A DNA stretch of 64,000 nucleotides from Sediminibacterium ginsengisoli. GTDB taxonomy: Bacteria; Bacteroidota; Bacteroidia; Chitinophagales; Chitinophagaceae. The position numbers and the translations under genes were made by a program. The notes under the pieces were generated by a model. That model saw nothing but the letters and a program-made list of their open reading frames with translations, was not told the DNA's origin and did not search any database. Position 1 is the first letter of the stretch, and every line of letters starts with the position of its first letter. The DNA is taken from NCBI GenBank assembly GCA_945901845.1, contig CAMDLR010000001.1:163623-227622 (forward strand). The letters run 5' to 3'. Shown here in pieces: positions 8,770 to 18,197 of this stretch.

Positions 8770-10071
8770 TTATAAAGCCAATTTGCTACCAAGTCTATTT
8801 AGCTCGATCTCTGCAATTTTAGCGGTGTATTGTAGGTTCACCAAACGGTAGCCAACATTTTCAAAACTCTCTTGTGCCTGGCGCACTTCAATAATAGTTG
8901 CTTGTGCCAATTCAAATTTTTGCAATACCAAATCCAGCAACTGAGCAGATAATGCATAATTTTTAGCTTCTGTCTCTAACTGCGCCAGTGCATTACTGTA
9001 AGCATTAAATGTTTTAACAGCATTGGTTTCTAGCGTTAGTGCTAGATTTTCTTGTTGGATTTTTGCACTGCGTGTATTGATGGTGGCAACCTCTTGTTGA
9101 CGTTTAAATACAGAACCATTATATAGTGGGACGCTTACATTCACACCAAAAAATGGACCATAACTTTGGTTGAGTAATATAAATCCTGCTGCACTTTTAT
9201 TACTATTCATGTTAAAGCCTGTTGTAGCTCTTAAGGATGGCATACGAAGTGCGGCTGTTTCTTTTTCAATGAGTTGATTGATGGTAATTTGTGTAGCAGC
9301 TGCCAAATAATCTGGATTGGAAGGTAATGTTGCCTTGATATTTTCTAATGATAAGGTTTTATCAATTGCAATTTTATCGTCTACTACAATAACAGAGTCA
9401 GGCGCTTGCACCATGGATTGTAGTAGGTCTGCTTTGCTTTGTTTGATAATTAAATATTGCGTTTCGAGGGCCTGCTTTTGCTGGTTTAAATCAAGCTTGG
9501 CCTGATAGATATCTGCATTGTTAGCAAGTCCTGCTTGTTGTCTTGCTTCTAAAACATCGAATCTTTTTTGAAAAACGTCAATTGATTTTTGAATGGTTTT
9601 TAGAAGTTCTTGCTGACGCACAATTTCATAATAACGAACGCTAACAAGCGCCATTGTATTTTGAAGTTGCGCATTGAGTACATTTTTATTAAGTAATTCT
9701 AATTGCGCCAATCTTTTTTGTGTGGTTACTATACGGTTGCCATTATATAATAACATACTTCCCGTAACACCTACTTGTAAAATATTAGATCCTACATTGT
9801 TACGCTGTGTGTTACGGCTTGCATCCGGAAATTTTTGATTGATCGTAATGATTTGTTCGTTATCGGAGGCGTTTAAATTGACCGTTGGAAGTGCTCCGGC
9901 AACACCCGGGTTGTTGTTGATATTACTAATCGCTAATTGGTTTCTAACTAGTTCAACATCATAACTATTTTTAAGTGCGGTAGTAATGGCGTCAGCTAGG
10001 GTTAATTTTTGTTGTGCATCAACATGGGTAGCAGCTACAACAACGAGTAATATAACAAACCATTTTTTCAT
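8770..10071 (-). CDS. TolC family outer membrane efflux protein
   Basis: Outer-membrane channel of the TolC family, which pairs with a periplasmic adaptor and an inner-membrane pump to expel compounds. It has a signal peptide ending about residue 19 (HVDA-Q) and two repeated coiled-coil/beta-barrel halves; long Gln/Ala-rich helices are visible around 120-215 and 330-430. The usual start LTLADAITTALKNSYDVELVRNQ matches the family entry helix. No adaptor or pump gene is adjacent, so the partner is unknown. At 433 aa it is of normal size. Confidence 0.88.
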   Translation of the reverse strand: MKKWFVILLVVVAATHVDAQQKLTLADAITTALKNSYDVELVRNQLAISNINNNPGVAGALPTVNLNASDNEQIITINQKFPDASRNTQRNNVGSNILQVGVTGSMLLYNGNRIVTTQKRLAQLELLNKNVLNAQLQNTMALVSVRYYEIVRQQELLKTIQKSIDVFQKRFDVLEARQQAGLANNADIYQAKLDLNQQKQALETQYLIIKQSKADLLQSMVQAPDSVIVVDDKIAIDKTLSLENIKATLPSNPDYLAAATQITINQLIEKETAALRMPSLRATTGFNMNSNKSAAGFILLNQSYGPFFGVNVSVPLYNGSVFKRQQEVATINTRSAKIQQENLALTLETNAVKTFNAYSNALAQLETEAKNYALSAQLLDLVLQKFELAQATIIEVRQAQESFENVGYRLVNLQYTAKIAEIELNRLGSKLAL

Positions 10072-10091
10072 AGATTAGTTTTTCAGGACCA

Positions 10092-10808
10092 TTAACCAAC
10101 AAGCGTTCCCACCTGCATACCTTCTACTACTTTCAATAAATTACCTGGCTTGTTCATATCAAAAACAATGATGGGTAATTTATTTTCCATACACAAAGTA
10201 AAGGCGGTCATGTCCATTACTTTTAAATTTTTAGAAATACAATCTTGGAAACCAATGGTTTCGAATTTAGTAGCGGTAGGATCTTTTTCTGGATCGGCAC
10301 TATATACACCATCTACACGGGTGCCTTTTAAAATGACATCAGCCTTCATTTCAATCGCACGTAGTGAACCCGCTGTATCTGTTGTGAAATAAGGATTTCC
10401 GGTGCCTGCACCAAATATAACCACACGTCCTTTTTCTAAATGTCTAAGTGCTTTACGGCGGATGTAAGGCTCTGCAACCTGCTCCATATTAATGGCACTT
10501 TGCAGTCTTGTATACACGCCAATTTTTTCTAGCATCGCTTGCATCGCCATCGCGTTGATTACGGTAGCAAGCATGCCCATATAATCTCCGTGTGCACGCT
10601 CAATACCACTATCCGCTTCATTCATGCCTCTATAAATATTACCGCCGCCAATTACAATGGCTACTTGCACACCTAGGTCTACTACTTTTTTAATATCCTG
10701 TGCATACTGTTCAATGATTTTTGGATTGAACGGATCGCCATTTCGTTGTTCACCTAATAAGGCTTCGCCTGATAATTTAAGTAAGATTCTTTTGTACTTA
10801 GGAAGCAT
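10092..10808 (-). CDS. pyrH: UMP kinase
   Basis: Bacterial hexameric UMP kinase of the amino acid kinase fold, converting UMP to UDP with ATP. Motifs are [12 protein letters not shown] at the N-terminus, [10 protein letters not shown], the [19 protein letters not shown] uridine/phosphate region, and [13 protein letters not shown]. 238 aa is normal. It lies downstream of tsf on the same strand, a common bacterial order (rpsB-tsf-pyrH), but here a strong terminator separates it from tsf, so it probably has its own promoter. Confidence 0.96.
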   Translation of the reverse strand: MLPKYKRILLKLSGEALLGEQRNGDPFNPKIIEQYAQDIKKVVDLGVQVAIVIGGGNIYRGMNEADSGIERAHGDYMGMLATVINAMAMQAMLEKIGVYTRLQSAINMEQVAEPYIRRKALRHLEKGRVVIFGAGTGNPYFTTDTAGSLRAIEMKADVILKGTRVDGVYSADPEKDPTATKFETIGFQDCISKNLKVMDMTAFTLCMENKLPIIVFDMNKPGNLLKVVEGMQVGTLVG

Positions 10809-10871
10809 AATGGGTCATTTATATATGCAAATAACCTCAATTTTTAGCCAAGTGCCAAAGAAAACCGGGGC

Positions 10872-10900
10872 AAAAAAATAGAGGCCCGTTAGGGCCTCTA
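10872..10900 (-). terminator. rho-independent terminator after tsf
   Basis: TAGAGGCCC and GGGCCTCTA (10879-10900) form a 9-bp stem with a GTTA loop; on the minus strand it is followed by a run of seven T (10872-10878). It closes the rplM-rpsI-rpsB-tsf operon. Confidence 0.9.
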
Positions 10901-10925
10901 TGTATAAGCAGTTTTGAACTACAAT

Positions 10926-11762
10926 TTAACCTAAAGCTACACGCTTAAACTCTGTAACAACAACGTCGCCAGCAGATTTTAAGTAAGCCTCAACGGTGAT
11001 GCCACCATCCTTTACAAAGGCTTGCGCTAAAAGGGTATTTTCTTTGAAGAAAGCGTTAAGCTTACCTTCTGCAATTTTAGCAACCATCTCGTCTGGTTTG
11101 CCAGCCATTTTAGGATCTTCTTTCATGGTATCAATGATGATAGCACGCTCTCTTACGATGGTATCTGCAGGAATAGAATCTGCATCAACAGCAAGTGGGT
11201 TCATCGCTGCAATTTGCATTGCTACGTCTCTACCAGCTTCTGCTGCTTCTTTATTTAAACCTACTAATACACCCATACGGTTTGCACCATGGATATAAGA
11301 TGCCACAAAAGCAGCTTCTACTCTTTCGAATTTAGCAACACCAATTTTTTCACCGATAGAAGCTAATTTATCATTAATCATATCAGACACTTTTGCGCCG
11401 TTGATCATTACTTCATTTAATTCATCTGCAGATTTTACATTGTTTGCAACAGCAGCATCAGCAATGCTTTGTGCAAATGCAACGAACTCCGCATTTTTAG
11501 AAACGAAATCAGTTTCGCAAGAAATACAAACGACAAAACCAGTTTTGTTATCTGCAGAAGTTTGTGCAATAATCACACCTTCTTTTGCTTCACGGTCGCT
11601 ACGTTTTGCAGCCACTTTTTGACCTTGCTTACGTAACCAATCGATAGCAGCTTCAAAATCACCAGCAGATTCTGTTAATGCTTTACGGCAATCCATCATA
11701 CCTGCGCCAGTTGCCTGACGAAGTTTATTAATATCTTGGGCTGTAATGTTTACAGTACTCAT
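10926..11762 (-). CDS. tsf: elongation factor Ts
   Basis: Guanine-nucleotide exchange factor for EF-Tu. The N-terminal UBA-like segment with INKLRQATGAGMMDCRKAL and the core signature ETDFVSKNAEFVAFA are clear. 278 aa is a normal full-length form. It is the last gene of the ribosomal operon, 85 nt after rpsB, and the gap holds a long inverted repeat that could modulate its expression relative to rpsB. Confidence 0.97.
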   Translation of the reverse strand: MSTVNITAQDINKLRQATGAGMMDCRKALTESAGDFEAAIDWLRKQGQKVAAKRSDREAKEGVIIAQTSADNKTGFVVCISCETDFVSKNAEFVAFAQSIADAAVANNVKSADELNEVMINGAKVSDMINDKLASIGEKIGVAKFERVEAAFVASYIHGANRMGVLVGLNKEAAEAGRDVAMQIAAMNPLAVDADSIPADTIVRERAIIIDTMKEDPKMAGKPDEMVAKIAEGKLNAFFKENTLLAQAFVKDGGITVEAYLKSAGDVVVTEFKRVALG

Positions 11763-11788
11763 AATAATTATTTTTTAGGCTTTATGAA

Positions 11789-11837
11789 AATTGGGCCACA
11801 AATCATTACCAATAGGTATTGAAGTGATGGCCCAATT
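11789..11837 (-). promoter_or_regulatory. intercistronic hairpin between rpsB and tsf
   Basis: AATTGGGCCA (11789-11798) and TGGCCCAATT (11828-11837) are a perfect 10-bp inverted repeat. The 29-nt loop can extend the helix with ATCA/TGAT and form an inner TACC/GGTA hairpin. There is no strong T run, so I read it as an mRNA processing, stability or attenuation element rather than a full terminator. Confidence 0.65.
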
Positions 11838-11847
11838 GAATTGTATT

Positions 11848-12723
11848 TTATTTTCCAGCAGGACGACGTGTTCCTGTTGTAGTACGACGCTTAGGAGCAG
11901 CACCATCTGCGCTAGCAGGAGCTCTGCGACCACCGCGACCAGCTTCGGCTTGTGCTTCTGCTTCGAGTCTGCGCGCCTTTGCTTCGTTTTCGTTGTTTGA
12001 TTCTTCAGACTCATCATCATCTTTAGATGCTTGACGCTCTGCTAAACCTTCTGCGATTGCAGCAACGATGTAGTTGGTAATGATTGCAATAGATTTTGTT
12101 GCATCATCATTTGCAGGTACTGCAAAATCAACTTTGTTAGGATCACAGTTGGTATCTACCATACCAAAAGTAGTGATGCCTAAACGCTTTGCTTCTGCAA
12201 GTGCAATATGTTCTACACCAATATCTACTAAGAAAAGTGCAGCTGGTAAACGGCCTAATTGCGCGATACCACCTAAAACTTTTTCCATTTTTTCTTTGTC
12301 ACGACTTAAAGTAAGACGCTCTTTTTTAGTTAAGCTTTCTGCGCTTCCGTCAGCTAACATTTTTTCAATGCTTTGCATCTTTTTAACGCTCTTACGAACG
12401 GTATTAAAGTTAGTAAGCATACCACCTAACCAACGCTCAGTAGCATAAGGCATATTCACACGCTTTGCGCATTCGCTCACGATTTCTTTTGCCTGCTTTT
12501 TAGTAGCAACAAACATGATCTTCTTACCACTCTTTGCAATTTGCTTAACAGCGGCAGCAGCTTCTTGTAAGTGATCTACTGTTTTATTGAGGTCAATAAT
12601 GTGAATACCTTTCTTCTCAGCAAAGATGTAAGGTAACATCTTAGGGTTCCACTTCTTTTTGAGGTGACCAAAGTGTACGCCGGCCTCCAAAAGTTGTTGC
12701 TGTAATGAAGTATTATTTTCCAT
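11848..12723 (-). CDS. rpsB: 30S ribosomal protein S2
   Basis: Small-subunit protein S2. The start LLEAGVHFGHLKKKWNPKM and the central FVATKKQAKEIV and RWLGGMLTNF segments are diagnostic. Residues 1-232 match the usual domain. Residues 233-291 are a low-complexity extension: first acidic (SKDDDESEESNNENE), then Ala/Glu-rich, and finally basic and Gly/Arg-rich (RGGRRAPAS, KRRTTTGTRRPAGK). Tails of this kind occur in some Bacteroidota S2 proteins. It follows rpsI by 36 nt. Confidence 0.96.
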   Translation of the reverse strand: MENNTSLQQQLLEAGVHFGHLKKKWNPKMLPYIFAEKKGIHIIDLNKTVDHLQEAAAAVKQIAKSGKKIMFVATKKQAKEIVSECAKRVNMPYATERWLGGMLTNFNTVRKSVKKMQSIEKMLADGSAESLTKKERLTLSRDKEKMEKVLGGIAQLGRLPAALFLVDIGVEHIALAEAKRLGITTFGMVDTNCDPNKVDFAVPANDDATKSIAIITNYIVAAIAEGLAERQASKDDDESEESNNENEAKARRLEAEAQAEAGRGGRRAPASADGAAPKRRTTTGTRRPAGK

Positions 12724-12759
12724 TGTATGATTGTATAATTTGTTAGAGTATAAGTTTGA

Positions 12760-13149
12760 TTAACGTTTGCTGAACTGATAGCTTTTACGTGCTTTCTTGT
12801 GACCGAATTTCTTACGTTCAACACTACGTGGATCACGCTTCAATTGACCAGCTGCTTTTAAAGTAGGACGGAATTCTGGATTCATCTCTAATAAAGCACG
12901 AGCGATACCAAGCTTTGCAGCTTCGGCTTGACCTTTGAGGCCACCACCTTGTGCGTTAATTACGATGTCAAATTTACCTTCCACTTCAGCGGTTTTTAAA
13001 GGCGCTACTACTTGATTTTGCAAGTATACAAGTGGGAAATAAGCTTTATAGTCTTTGTCGTTTACAGTGATCTTACCTTCACCCTTGCTAATAAATACAC
13101 GGGTTACAGCTTCTTTACGGCGACCAACTGCGTTTTTTTGTTTTTCCAT
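12760..13149 (-). CDS. rpsI: 30S ribosomal protein S9
   Basis: Small-subunit protein S9, 129 aa. The start KNAVGRRKEAVTRVF and the C-terminal basic run DPRSVERKKFGHKKARKSYQ followed by FSKR are family hallmarks; the last residues reach the P-site tRNA. It follows rplM by 30 nt in the conserved rplM-rpsI pair. Confidence 0.97.
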   Translation of the reverse strand: MEKQKNAVGRRKEAVTRVFISKGEGKITVNDKDYKAYFPLVYLQNQVVAPLKTAEVEGKFDIVINAQGGGLKGQAEAAKLGIARALLEMNPEFRPTLKAAGQLKRDPRSVERKKFGHKKARKSYQFSKR

Positions 13150-13179
13150 TTATGTTGGAATTAATGTTTTGTAATTGGT

Positions 13180-13623
13180 TTAGAATGTAAGTTCTTTTGG
13201 TTGCTGTGCGCTGTGTTGATGAGCAGCACCTGCATATACAAATAACTTTTTGATCATCTTGCGACCCAAACGGTTTTTAGGTAACATACCTTTTACCGCT
13301 CTTTCCATAATTACTTCTGGACGACGCTTGATTAAATCTTCTGCAGCTTCTTCTTTTTTTCCACCCGGGAAACCAGAGAAGTTGATGTATTGTTTGTCAT
13401 GAAATTTGTTACCAGTGAAAACAACTTTTTCGCAGTTAATCACAATAACATAATCGCCACAGTCAACGTGTGGAGTATAATACGCTTTGTTCTTACCACG
13501 AAGAACAGCCGCGATTTTTGATGCAATACGTCCTACGGTTTGATTAGTACCGTCAACCACATACCAGTTGTGCTGAACAGTAGCCGCGTTTGCATGCTTG
13601 GTGGTGAAATGAAGTTTACTCAT
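13180..13623 (-). CDS. rplM: 50S ribosomal protein L13
   Basis: Large-subunit protein L13, 147 aa, first gene of the ribosomal operon. Characteristic segments are [33 protein letters not shown] and the [18 protein letters not shown] block. It has a short leader with a hairpin (13643-13660) downstream of a recognisable promoter (13675-13705). Confidence 0.97.
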   Translation of the reverse strand: MSKLHFTTKHANAATVQHNWYVVDGTNQTVGRIASKIAAVLRGKNKAYYTPHVDCGDYVIVINCEKVVFTGNKFHDKQYINFSGFPGGKKEEAAEDLIKRRPEVIMERAVKGMLPKNRLGRKMIKKLFVYAGAAHQHSAQQPKELTF

Positions 13624-13642
13624 AATATTTGGTTTTAATGAC

Positions 13643-13660
13643 CCAGCGCTATCCCGCTGG
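13643..13660 (-). promoter_or_regulatory. hairpin in the rplM leader
   Basis: CCAGCG (13643-13648) and CGCTGG (13655-13660) form a perfect 6-bp G+C-rich stem with a 6-nt loop, about 20 nt before the rplM start codon and inside the predicted 5' UTR. A ribosomal-protein leader that lets L13 control its own operon is a reasonable reading; leaders for L13 are known in Bacteroidota, but I cannot match the consensus here. Confidence 0.55.
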
Positions 13661-13674
13661 TTTTAAATGGAGGG

Positions 13675-13705
13675 CAAAGGTGAGGCAGTAGAACTGATTT
13701 ACCAA
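13675..13705 (-). promoter_or_regulatory. rplM operon promoter
   Basis: On the minus strand TTG (13703-13705) is followed after 20 nt by CACCTTTG (13675-13682), one mismatch from the Bacteroidota -7 consensus TAnnTTTG. A start of transcription a few bases later gives a leader of roughly 45 nt. Confidence 0.6.
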
Positions 13706-13743
13706 CTATTTTAAGGTTTATTTTACGCGAACCTTTATAAAGC

Positions 13744-13807
13744 ATTGATTTTCAATGATAAATTTGAATAAATAAATTAATGATCAAAATATATATTGAT
13801 TATCAAT
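13744..13807. promoter_or_regulatory. pair of matching 13-bp dyads
   Basis: ATTGATTTTCAAT (13744-13756) and ATTGATTATCAAT (13795-13807) are both inverted repeats (ATTGA-n3-TCAAT) and differ at one base. Their starts are 51 bp apart, close to five helical turns. They lie between rplM and the DUF2490 gene. A dimeric regulator is possible; none is identified. Confidence 0.4.
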
Positions 13808-13871
13808 TAGTTATGGGAGCTCTAAATATCTAATGCCATTTGAACCTGGAGAACATACTTACCAAATGTTG

Positions 13872-13879
13872 TAATTTTG
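13872..13879 (+). promoter_or_regulatory. -7 element close to the DUF2490 start
   Basis: TAATTTTG matches TAnnTTTG exactly and ends 6 nt before the ATG at 13886. This predicts a transcript with almost no leader. No good -33 TTG is seen. Confidence 0.45.
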
Positions 13880-13885
13880 TAGTCT

Positions 13886-14554
13886 ATGAAGAAAATTGCG
13901 TACTTAATTGTGCTAATGGCACTCCTTCAAAATACTGGGTATGCGCAAACATCACCCACAGGCAACTGGCTCATTTATTTTGGAAATCAGTCTTTTAAAA
14001 AAGATTGGCTTTGGACCAATGAAATTCAGCATAGAAATTACAATGCCTTTGGTGATCTAGAACAATTACTAATTAGAACAGGGATCGGAAAAAATTTAAC
14101 ACCTAATAACAACAACTTACTTTTAGGCGTAGGGTATATTCAGTCGGAACCGTATACCACTGGCACCAATATTAAAACGAGGCAAATTGAATGGCGCACT
14201 TACCAACAGTTTTTAACCAAACAAAATATTGGAAGGCTATACGTTCAACACCGCTACCGTTTAGAAGAGCGTTTTATGCCTGATAATTTTAAAATTAGAT
14301 TCCGCTATTTTTTAGGTTTGAATATTCCCATTAGCAAAAAAGAAATGGGGGCTAAAACTTGGTATGCGTCTATGTACAATGAGGTATTTATGCATACTGC
14401 TTCTACTTTATTTGACAGAAATAGAGTGTATGGTGCAGTTGGTTATCAAGTAGGCCCGGCCATTAAATTAGAACTTGGACTGATGCAGCAAATTCAACAA
14501 AACAAAAGTCGTACCCAATTTCAATTGGTGGTGTTTAATAATTTACCATTGTAA
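13886..14554 (+). CDS. DUF2490 outer-membrane-like protein
   Basis: 222 aa with a signal peptide (cleavage after YAQ near residue 21) and a DUF2490 domain, a family predicted to form a small outer-membrane beta-barrel. Alternating aromatic strands such as WLIYFGNQSFKKDWLWTNEIQHRNYN, the RTGIGKNL region and a terminal hydrophobic strand support this. Function unknown. Only 2 nt separate it from the amidohydrolase gene, so they are probably co-transcribed, together with the TonB-dependent receptor. Confidence 0.8.
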   Translation: MKKIAYLIVLMALLQNTGYAQTSPTGNWLIYFGNQSFKKDWLWTNEIQHRNYNAFGDLEQLLIRTGIGKNLTPNNNNLLLGVGYIQSEPYTTGTNIKTRQIEWRTYQQFLTKQNIGRLYVQHRYRLEERFMPDNFKIRFRYFLGLNIPISKKEMGAKTWYASMYNEVFMHTASTLFDRNRVYGAVGYQVGPAIKLELGLMQQIQQNKSRTQFQLVVFNNLPL

Positions 14555-14556
14555 CT

Positions 14557-15729
14557 ATGTACCTCAACTTTAAACCACAGTCTCTTTTTACAGGTCATGA
14601 AATCATTGATGGCTACAACACCGTTGTTGTTACTACACAAGATGGAACCATTGTAGATGTTATAAACGCATCAGAAGCGGGGGAAGACTGTAAAGTTTTG
14701 GATGGTATCTTATCACCAGGTTTTATTAATGCGCATTGCCACCTAGAATTATCACATTTAAAAAGTGCTATTCCAACGAATACTGGTTTATCAGAATTTG
14801 TAAAACAAATTATACCCAAACGCGCGGCGACACTAGAAGTGATTGAGGAAGCGATTGAAGCAGCCGAAACTGAAATGTACAATAATGGTATTGTGGCAGT
14901 GGGTGATATTTGTAACACAGCAGATACCATCGCTGCAAAAACCAAAGGTAAATTAGCGTACTATAACTTTATTGAAATTTATGGATTAGATCCACTACTT
15001 GCTGCTCAAAAAATGAATGAAGGACTTTTGTTGCAGGCGCAATTTGAGGCAGTACATTTAAAAGCAGTGGTAGTTCCGCACGCACCATACTCTGTTCCAT
15101 CAGCGTTACTTCAGTTACTTGCAAAAAAATACGGATCACATACCGTTAGCATGCACAACCAAGAAACAAAAGCAGAAAACGATTTTTTTGAAAATAAAAT
15201 AGGAGCGTTTGTAGACATGTATGCAAGAGTAGGTGTTGATTTAGATTTTTTTACGCCAACAAAAACGACCAGCTTACAATCGGTGCTTCCTTATTTAAGA
15301 AATACTGCAAAAACAATTTGGGTACACAATAGTTTTACATCGGAATCAGATATTAAAGCTGTGCAAGCTACTAACACAGATGCTTATTGGTGCTTGTGCC
15401 CTAGCGCCAACCAGTACATCGAAAATACCATGCCACCCGTTCAATTACTACGTGAACAACATGCAAATATTGTAGTAGGAACAGATAGCTATGCCAGCAA
15501 CTGGTCATTAAGTATGCTCGATGAATTAAAAAAGATTCAGACCTACAATCCGCAAATACCACTCGCAGAAATGCTAACCTGGATTACAAGTAATGGTGCG
15601 CGTGCCCTTCAAATGGAAGACAAACTTGGTAGCATTGAAATTGGAAAAAAGCCAGGACTTGTACTAATCAAAAATCTTTTGGACCTACATCAATTAACCA
15701 GTAATAGTTTTGCTAAGCGCATACTTTAA
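14557..15729 (+). CDS. amidohydrolase family protein (chlorohydrolase/deaminase-like)
   Basis: Metal-dependent hydrolase of the amidohydrolase superfamily, 390 aa. Ligands visible are His60 and His62 in NAHCHLELSH, a His in VVVPHAPYSV, His and Glu in SMHNQETKAE, and the Asp of VVGTDSYASN. The overall pattern fits the deaminase/chlorohydrolase branch that includes aminodeoxyfutalosine deaminase (futalosine menaquinone route), but no mqn gene is adjacent, so the substrate is open. It has no signal peptide and is probably cytosolic, between two envelope protein genes. Confidence 0.75.
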   Translation: MYLNFKPQSLFTGHEIIDGYNTVVVTTQDGTIVDVINASEAGEDCKVLDGILSPGFINAHCHLELSHLKSAIPTNTGLSEFVKQIIPKRAATLEVIEEAIEAAETEMYNNGIVAVGDICNTADTIAAKTKGKLAYYNFIEIYGLDPLLAAQKMNEGLLLQAQFEAVHLKAVVVPHAPYSVPSALLQLLAKKYGSHTVSMHNQETKAENDFFENKIGAFVDMYARVGVDLDFFTPTKTTSLQSVLPYLRNTAKTIWVHNSFTSESDIKAVQATNTDAYWCLCPSANQYIENTMPPVQLLREQHANIVVGTDSYASNWSLSMLDELKKIQTYNPQIPLAEMLTWITSNGARALQMEDKLGSIEIGKKPGLVLIKNLLDLHQLTSNSFAKRIL

Positions 15730-15737
15730 AATTACCA

Positions 15738-18197
15738 ATGACAATTAAGAAAATTATTTACTGTTCATTTTTGTTATTACTAGTGGGTATCAATAAACTT
15801 GTAGCACAGGAATCGATTTTATCAGGAAAAGTAGTAGACACAAATCAACTGGCATTAAAATCTGCTAGCGTACAACTTTTTGATAGTAAGGGATTAAAAG
15901 TTACAACAACGATAACTGATTCTACCGGAAGTTTTTCTTTTAAAAAGATAATTCCTAAGGGATCATTTCTAGTTGTCTCCTATATTCAATACGGATCAAG
16001 AACTGTTTTTATTACAACAATAGAAAAGACAATTGATTTAGGAAAAATTATTTTATCTCCCGATCAATACTCCCTTACCGATGTAGTCGTAAAAGGTAAA
16101 AAATTACCCATCAATTTTAAAGTGGACAAGCAGGTATTTAAAGCCAGCCAATTTGCAAACGCTGCTAATGGAAATGCCATTGATGTAATAAAAAATTTAC
16201 CCGGTGTTACCGTAAACGGGCAAGGAGAAATAAGCTTACGGGGTTCAGGTAGTTTTCAAGTAATGATTAATGGAAAACCAACAATGGGAGACCCTAGTTT
16301 TGTATTAGCACAATTTCCAGCAGGCTCCATAGAAAGTATTGAAGTAATTACAAGCCCAGGCGCAACTTATGATGCGGACGGAAAAAGTGGAATTATTCAA
16401 ATCATAACTAAAACAAATGTTGAAGATGGCTGGATGATGCAATCAAATGTTATGTTTGGAACACCTCCTTTACATGATTTTGGTAACCAAAGATATACCT
16501 CGCCGCAGCGGGGTTCTATTGATGTAACTGCTGGATTAAGAAAAAACAGTTGGGATGTAAACATAGGCTTCAATCATCTAAGAAATGATATCGCAGGATA
16601 TAGAGAAGGAGATGTGAACACCACTATCAATGGAATATTTACCAGTTTCCCTTCTGAGGGTGAACGTAGTTTTAAAAGATATAACACGGGCGGGCGCATT
16701 ACCATTGGATATGATACAAAATCAGGTAGCAGATGGGAAGCAGGGGCATTTATTGGCAAAAGATTTCAGAGCCGGGTTGCAGATTTATTTTACAAGGTTT
16801 CTCACTTAAGAATTGCTTCAGGCGCTATAACGCGTTTCAATTATTACAATGAAAATACGCAGGATAAAGAAGGGATATTTTCACTTGTAAATATGGGGTA
16901 TGCTCATAAAATTTCTAGCCAATCCAACATCAATTTTTCATTGCAATATGAAGGTGCTAATTTATCTGGCTTAACAACAAATAAAAATTACAACAACGAA
17001 ACTAAAAGTTTATTATTTCAGCAAACAAATAACCCAAGTACCAATCCACTCGACGCCATTAGATTTAAAACAGATTATTCGTTAAAAGTTGATGGTAAAA
17101 CTATCAACATGGGTTATCAATTACGTATTGACAAGCAAAATGGCGTATTTGATTACAGGTATCAAAATATGGGTATGCCAGGTTTTGTTATAGACCCTTT
17201 ATTTTCTAGTAGCATCAAAGTGGAAAATAATATTCATGCAGGCTATTTACAATTCAATGAAAAGAAAAATAAAACATTTACTCAATTTGGATTAAGAGCA
17301 GAGAATCTTTCGAGAACCTTAATATTTGCAGGCAACAGTAATTCTAATGCCCTTCAACTACTTAGCCTATTTCCTAGTTATATTATTAGACATGATCTAA
17401 CACAAAATCTAGTAGTAAAAACAACGTATTCCCGCAGGGTAAAAAGAACAAATAATTTTGAATTAAATCCACTTCCTGAAAGAGAACACTCAGAAACCCT
17501 CGAACAAGGAGATCCTAACTTACTTCCAGAGCTAACCGGACTCTTTGAATTAGGCATAGAGAAAAAAATGCAGCAGGGTAGTTTTTTTATGACTTTGTAT
17601 TTCCAGGATATTAAAAATCCGATTCAAAGAGTTAACAACGTATTTAATGATACGATACTAAATAGGGTATTTACAAATGCTACAAAAGCTGTTCAGGTAG
17701 GATTAGACATGAATTTGTCAAACAGGATTACTCCATTTTGGGAGTCTGTCATTGGAGGAAATATTTATAATTATAAAATTAGTGGCTCCATTTTTAATGG
17801 TGCAATAAAAGTGAACAATGCAAGTTGGATATATAGTATTAATACCTCACAAACATTTACACTTACAAAAGGTTTAGTAATACAAGCTTCCATTAATTAT
17901 TTATCAAACAGGGTAACAGCACAGGGAGAAGATGGCGCTTTTCTTACCCCGCATTTGTCGTTTAAAAAAACAACACAAGACCAGCGCTGGTCTTTTCAAA
18001 TGCAGTGGCTGAATATAGACATGGGGGCAAATGTCTCCAACAGACAAAGAATAACAACGAGTGGTGCCAATTTTTATACCTCAACAAACTATTTATATGA
18101 AACTGATCAACTACAGTTTTCATGTAGCTATAATCTTCGAAAAAAGAATCGAAAAATAACCCTACCTACTAGTGAAATTGCTGAGAAAGAATTTTAG
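15738..18197 (+). CDS. TonB-dependent outer membrane receptor
   Basis: 819 aa receptor with a signal peptide (to about residue 23), a CarboxypepD_reg-like domain at about 25-105, a plug domain at about 130-225 (NLPGVTVNGQGEISLRG and SIESIEVITSPGATYDADG) and a long C-terminal beta-barrel of the OMP_b-brl_3 type. It takes up a ligand across the outer membrane using TonB energy. No SusD partner follows, so it is not a classic Sus pair. The stop overlaps that of recO on the other strand by four bases (18194-18197). Confidence 0.88.
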   Translation: MTIKKIIYCSFLLLLVGINKLVAQESILSGKVVDTNQLALKSASVQLFDSKGLKVTTTITDSTGSFSFKKIIPKGSFLVVSYIQYGSRTVFITTIEKTIDLGKIILSPDQYSLTDVVVKGKKLPINFKVDKQVFKASQFANAANGNAIDVIKNLPGVTVNGQGEISLRGSGSFQVMINGKPTMGDPSFVLAQFPAGSIESIEVITSPGATYDADGKSGIIQIITKTNVEDGWMMQSNVMFGTPPLHDFGNQRYTSPQRGSIDVTAGLRKNSWDVNIGFNHLRNDIAGYREGDVNTTINGIFTSFPSEGERSFKRYNTGGRITIGYDTKSGSRWEAGAFIGKRFQSRVADLFYKVSHLRIASGAITRFNYYNENTQDKEGIFSLVNMGYAHKISSQSNINFSLQYEGANLSGLTTNKNYNNETKSLLFQQTNNPSTNPLDAIRFKTDYSLKVDGKTINMGYQLRIDKQNGVFDYRYQNMGMPGFVIDPLFSSSIKVENNIHAGYLQFNEKKNKTFTQFGLRAENLSRTLIFAGNSNSNALQLLSLFPSYIIRHDLTQNLVVKTTYSRRVKRTNNFELNPLPEREHSETLEQGDPNLLPELTGLFELGIEKKMQQGSFFMTLYFQDIKNPIQRVNNVFNDTILNRVFTNATKAVQVGLDMNLSNRITPFWESVIGGNIYNYKISGSIFNGAIKVNNASWIYSINTSQTFTLTKGLVIQASINYLSNRVTAQGEDGAFLTPHLSFKKTTQDQRWSFQMQWLNIDMGANVSNRQRITTSGANFYTSTNYLYETDQLQFSCSYNLRKKNRKITLPTSEIAEKEF

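Noticed and set aside
11775..12020. An 81-residue reading frame overlapping the end of rpsB on the same strand.
   Set aside because: It is the out-of-frame reading of the low-complexity S2 tail. S2 itself is intact to a normal stop, so there is no frameshift.
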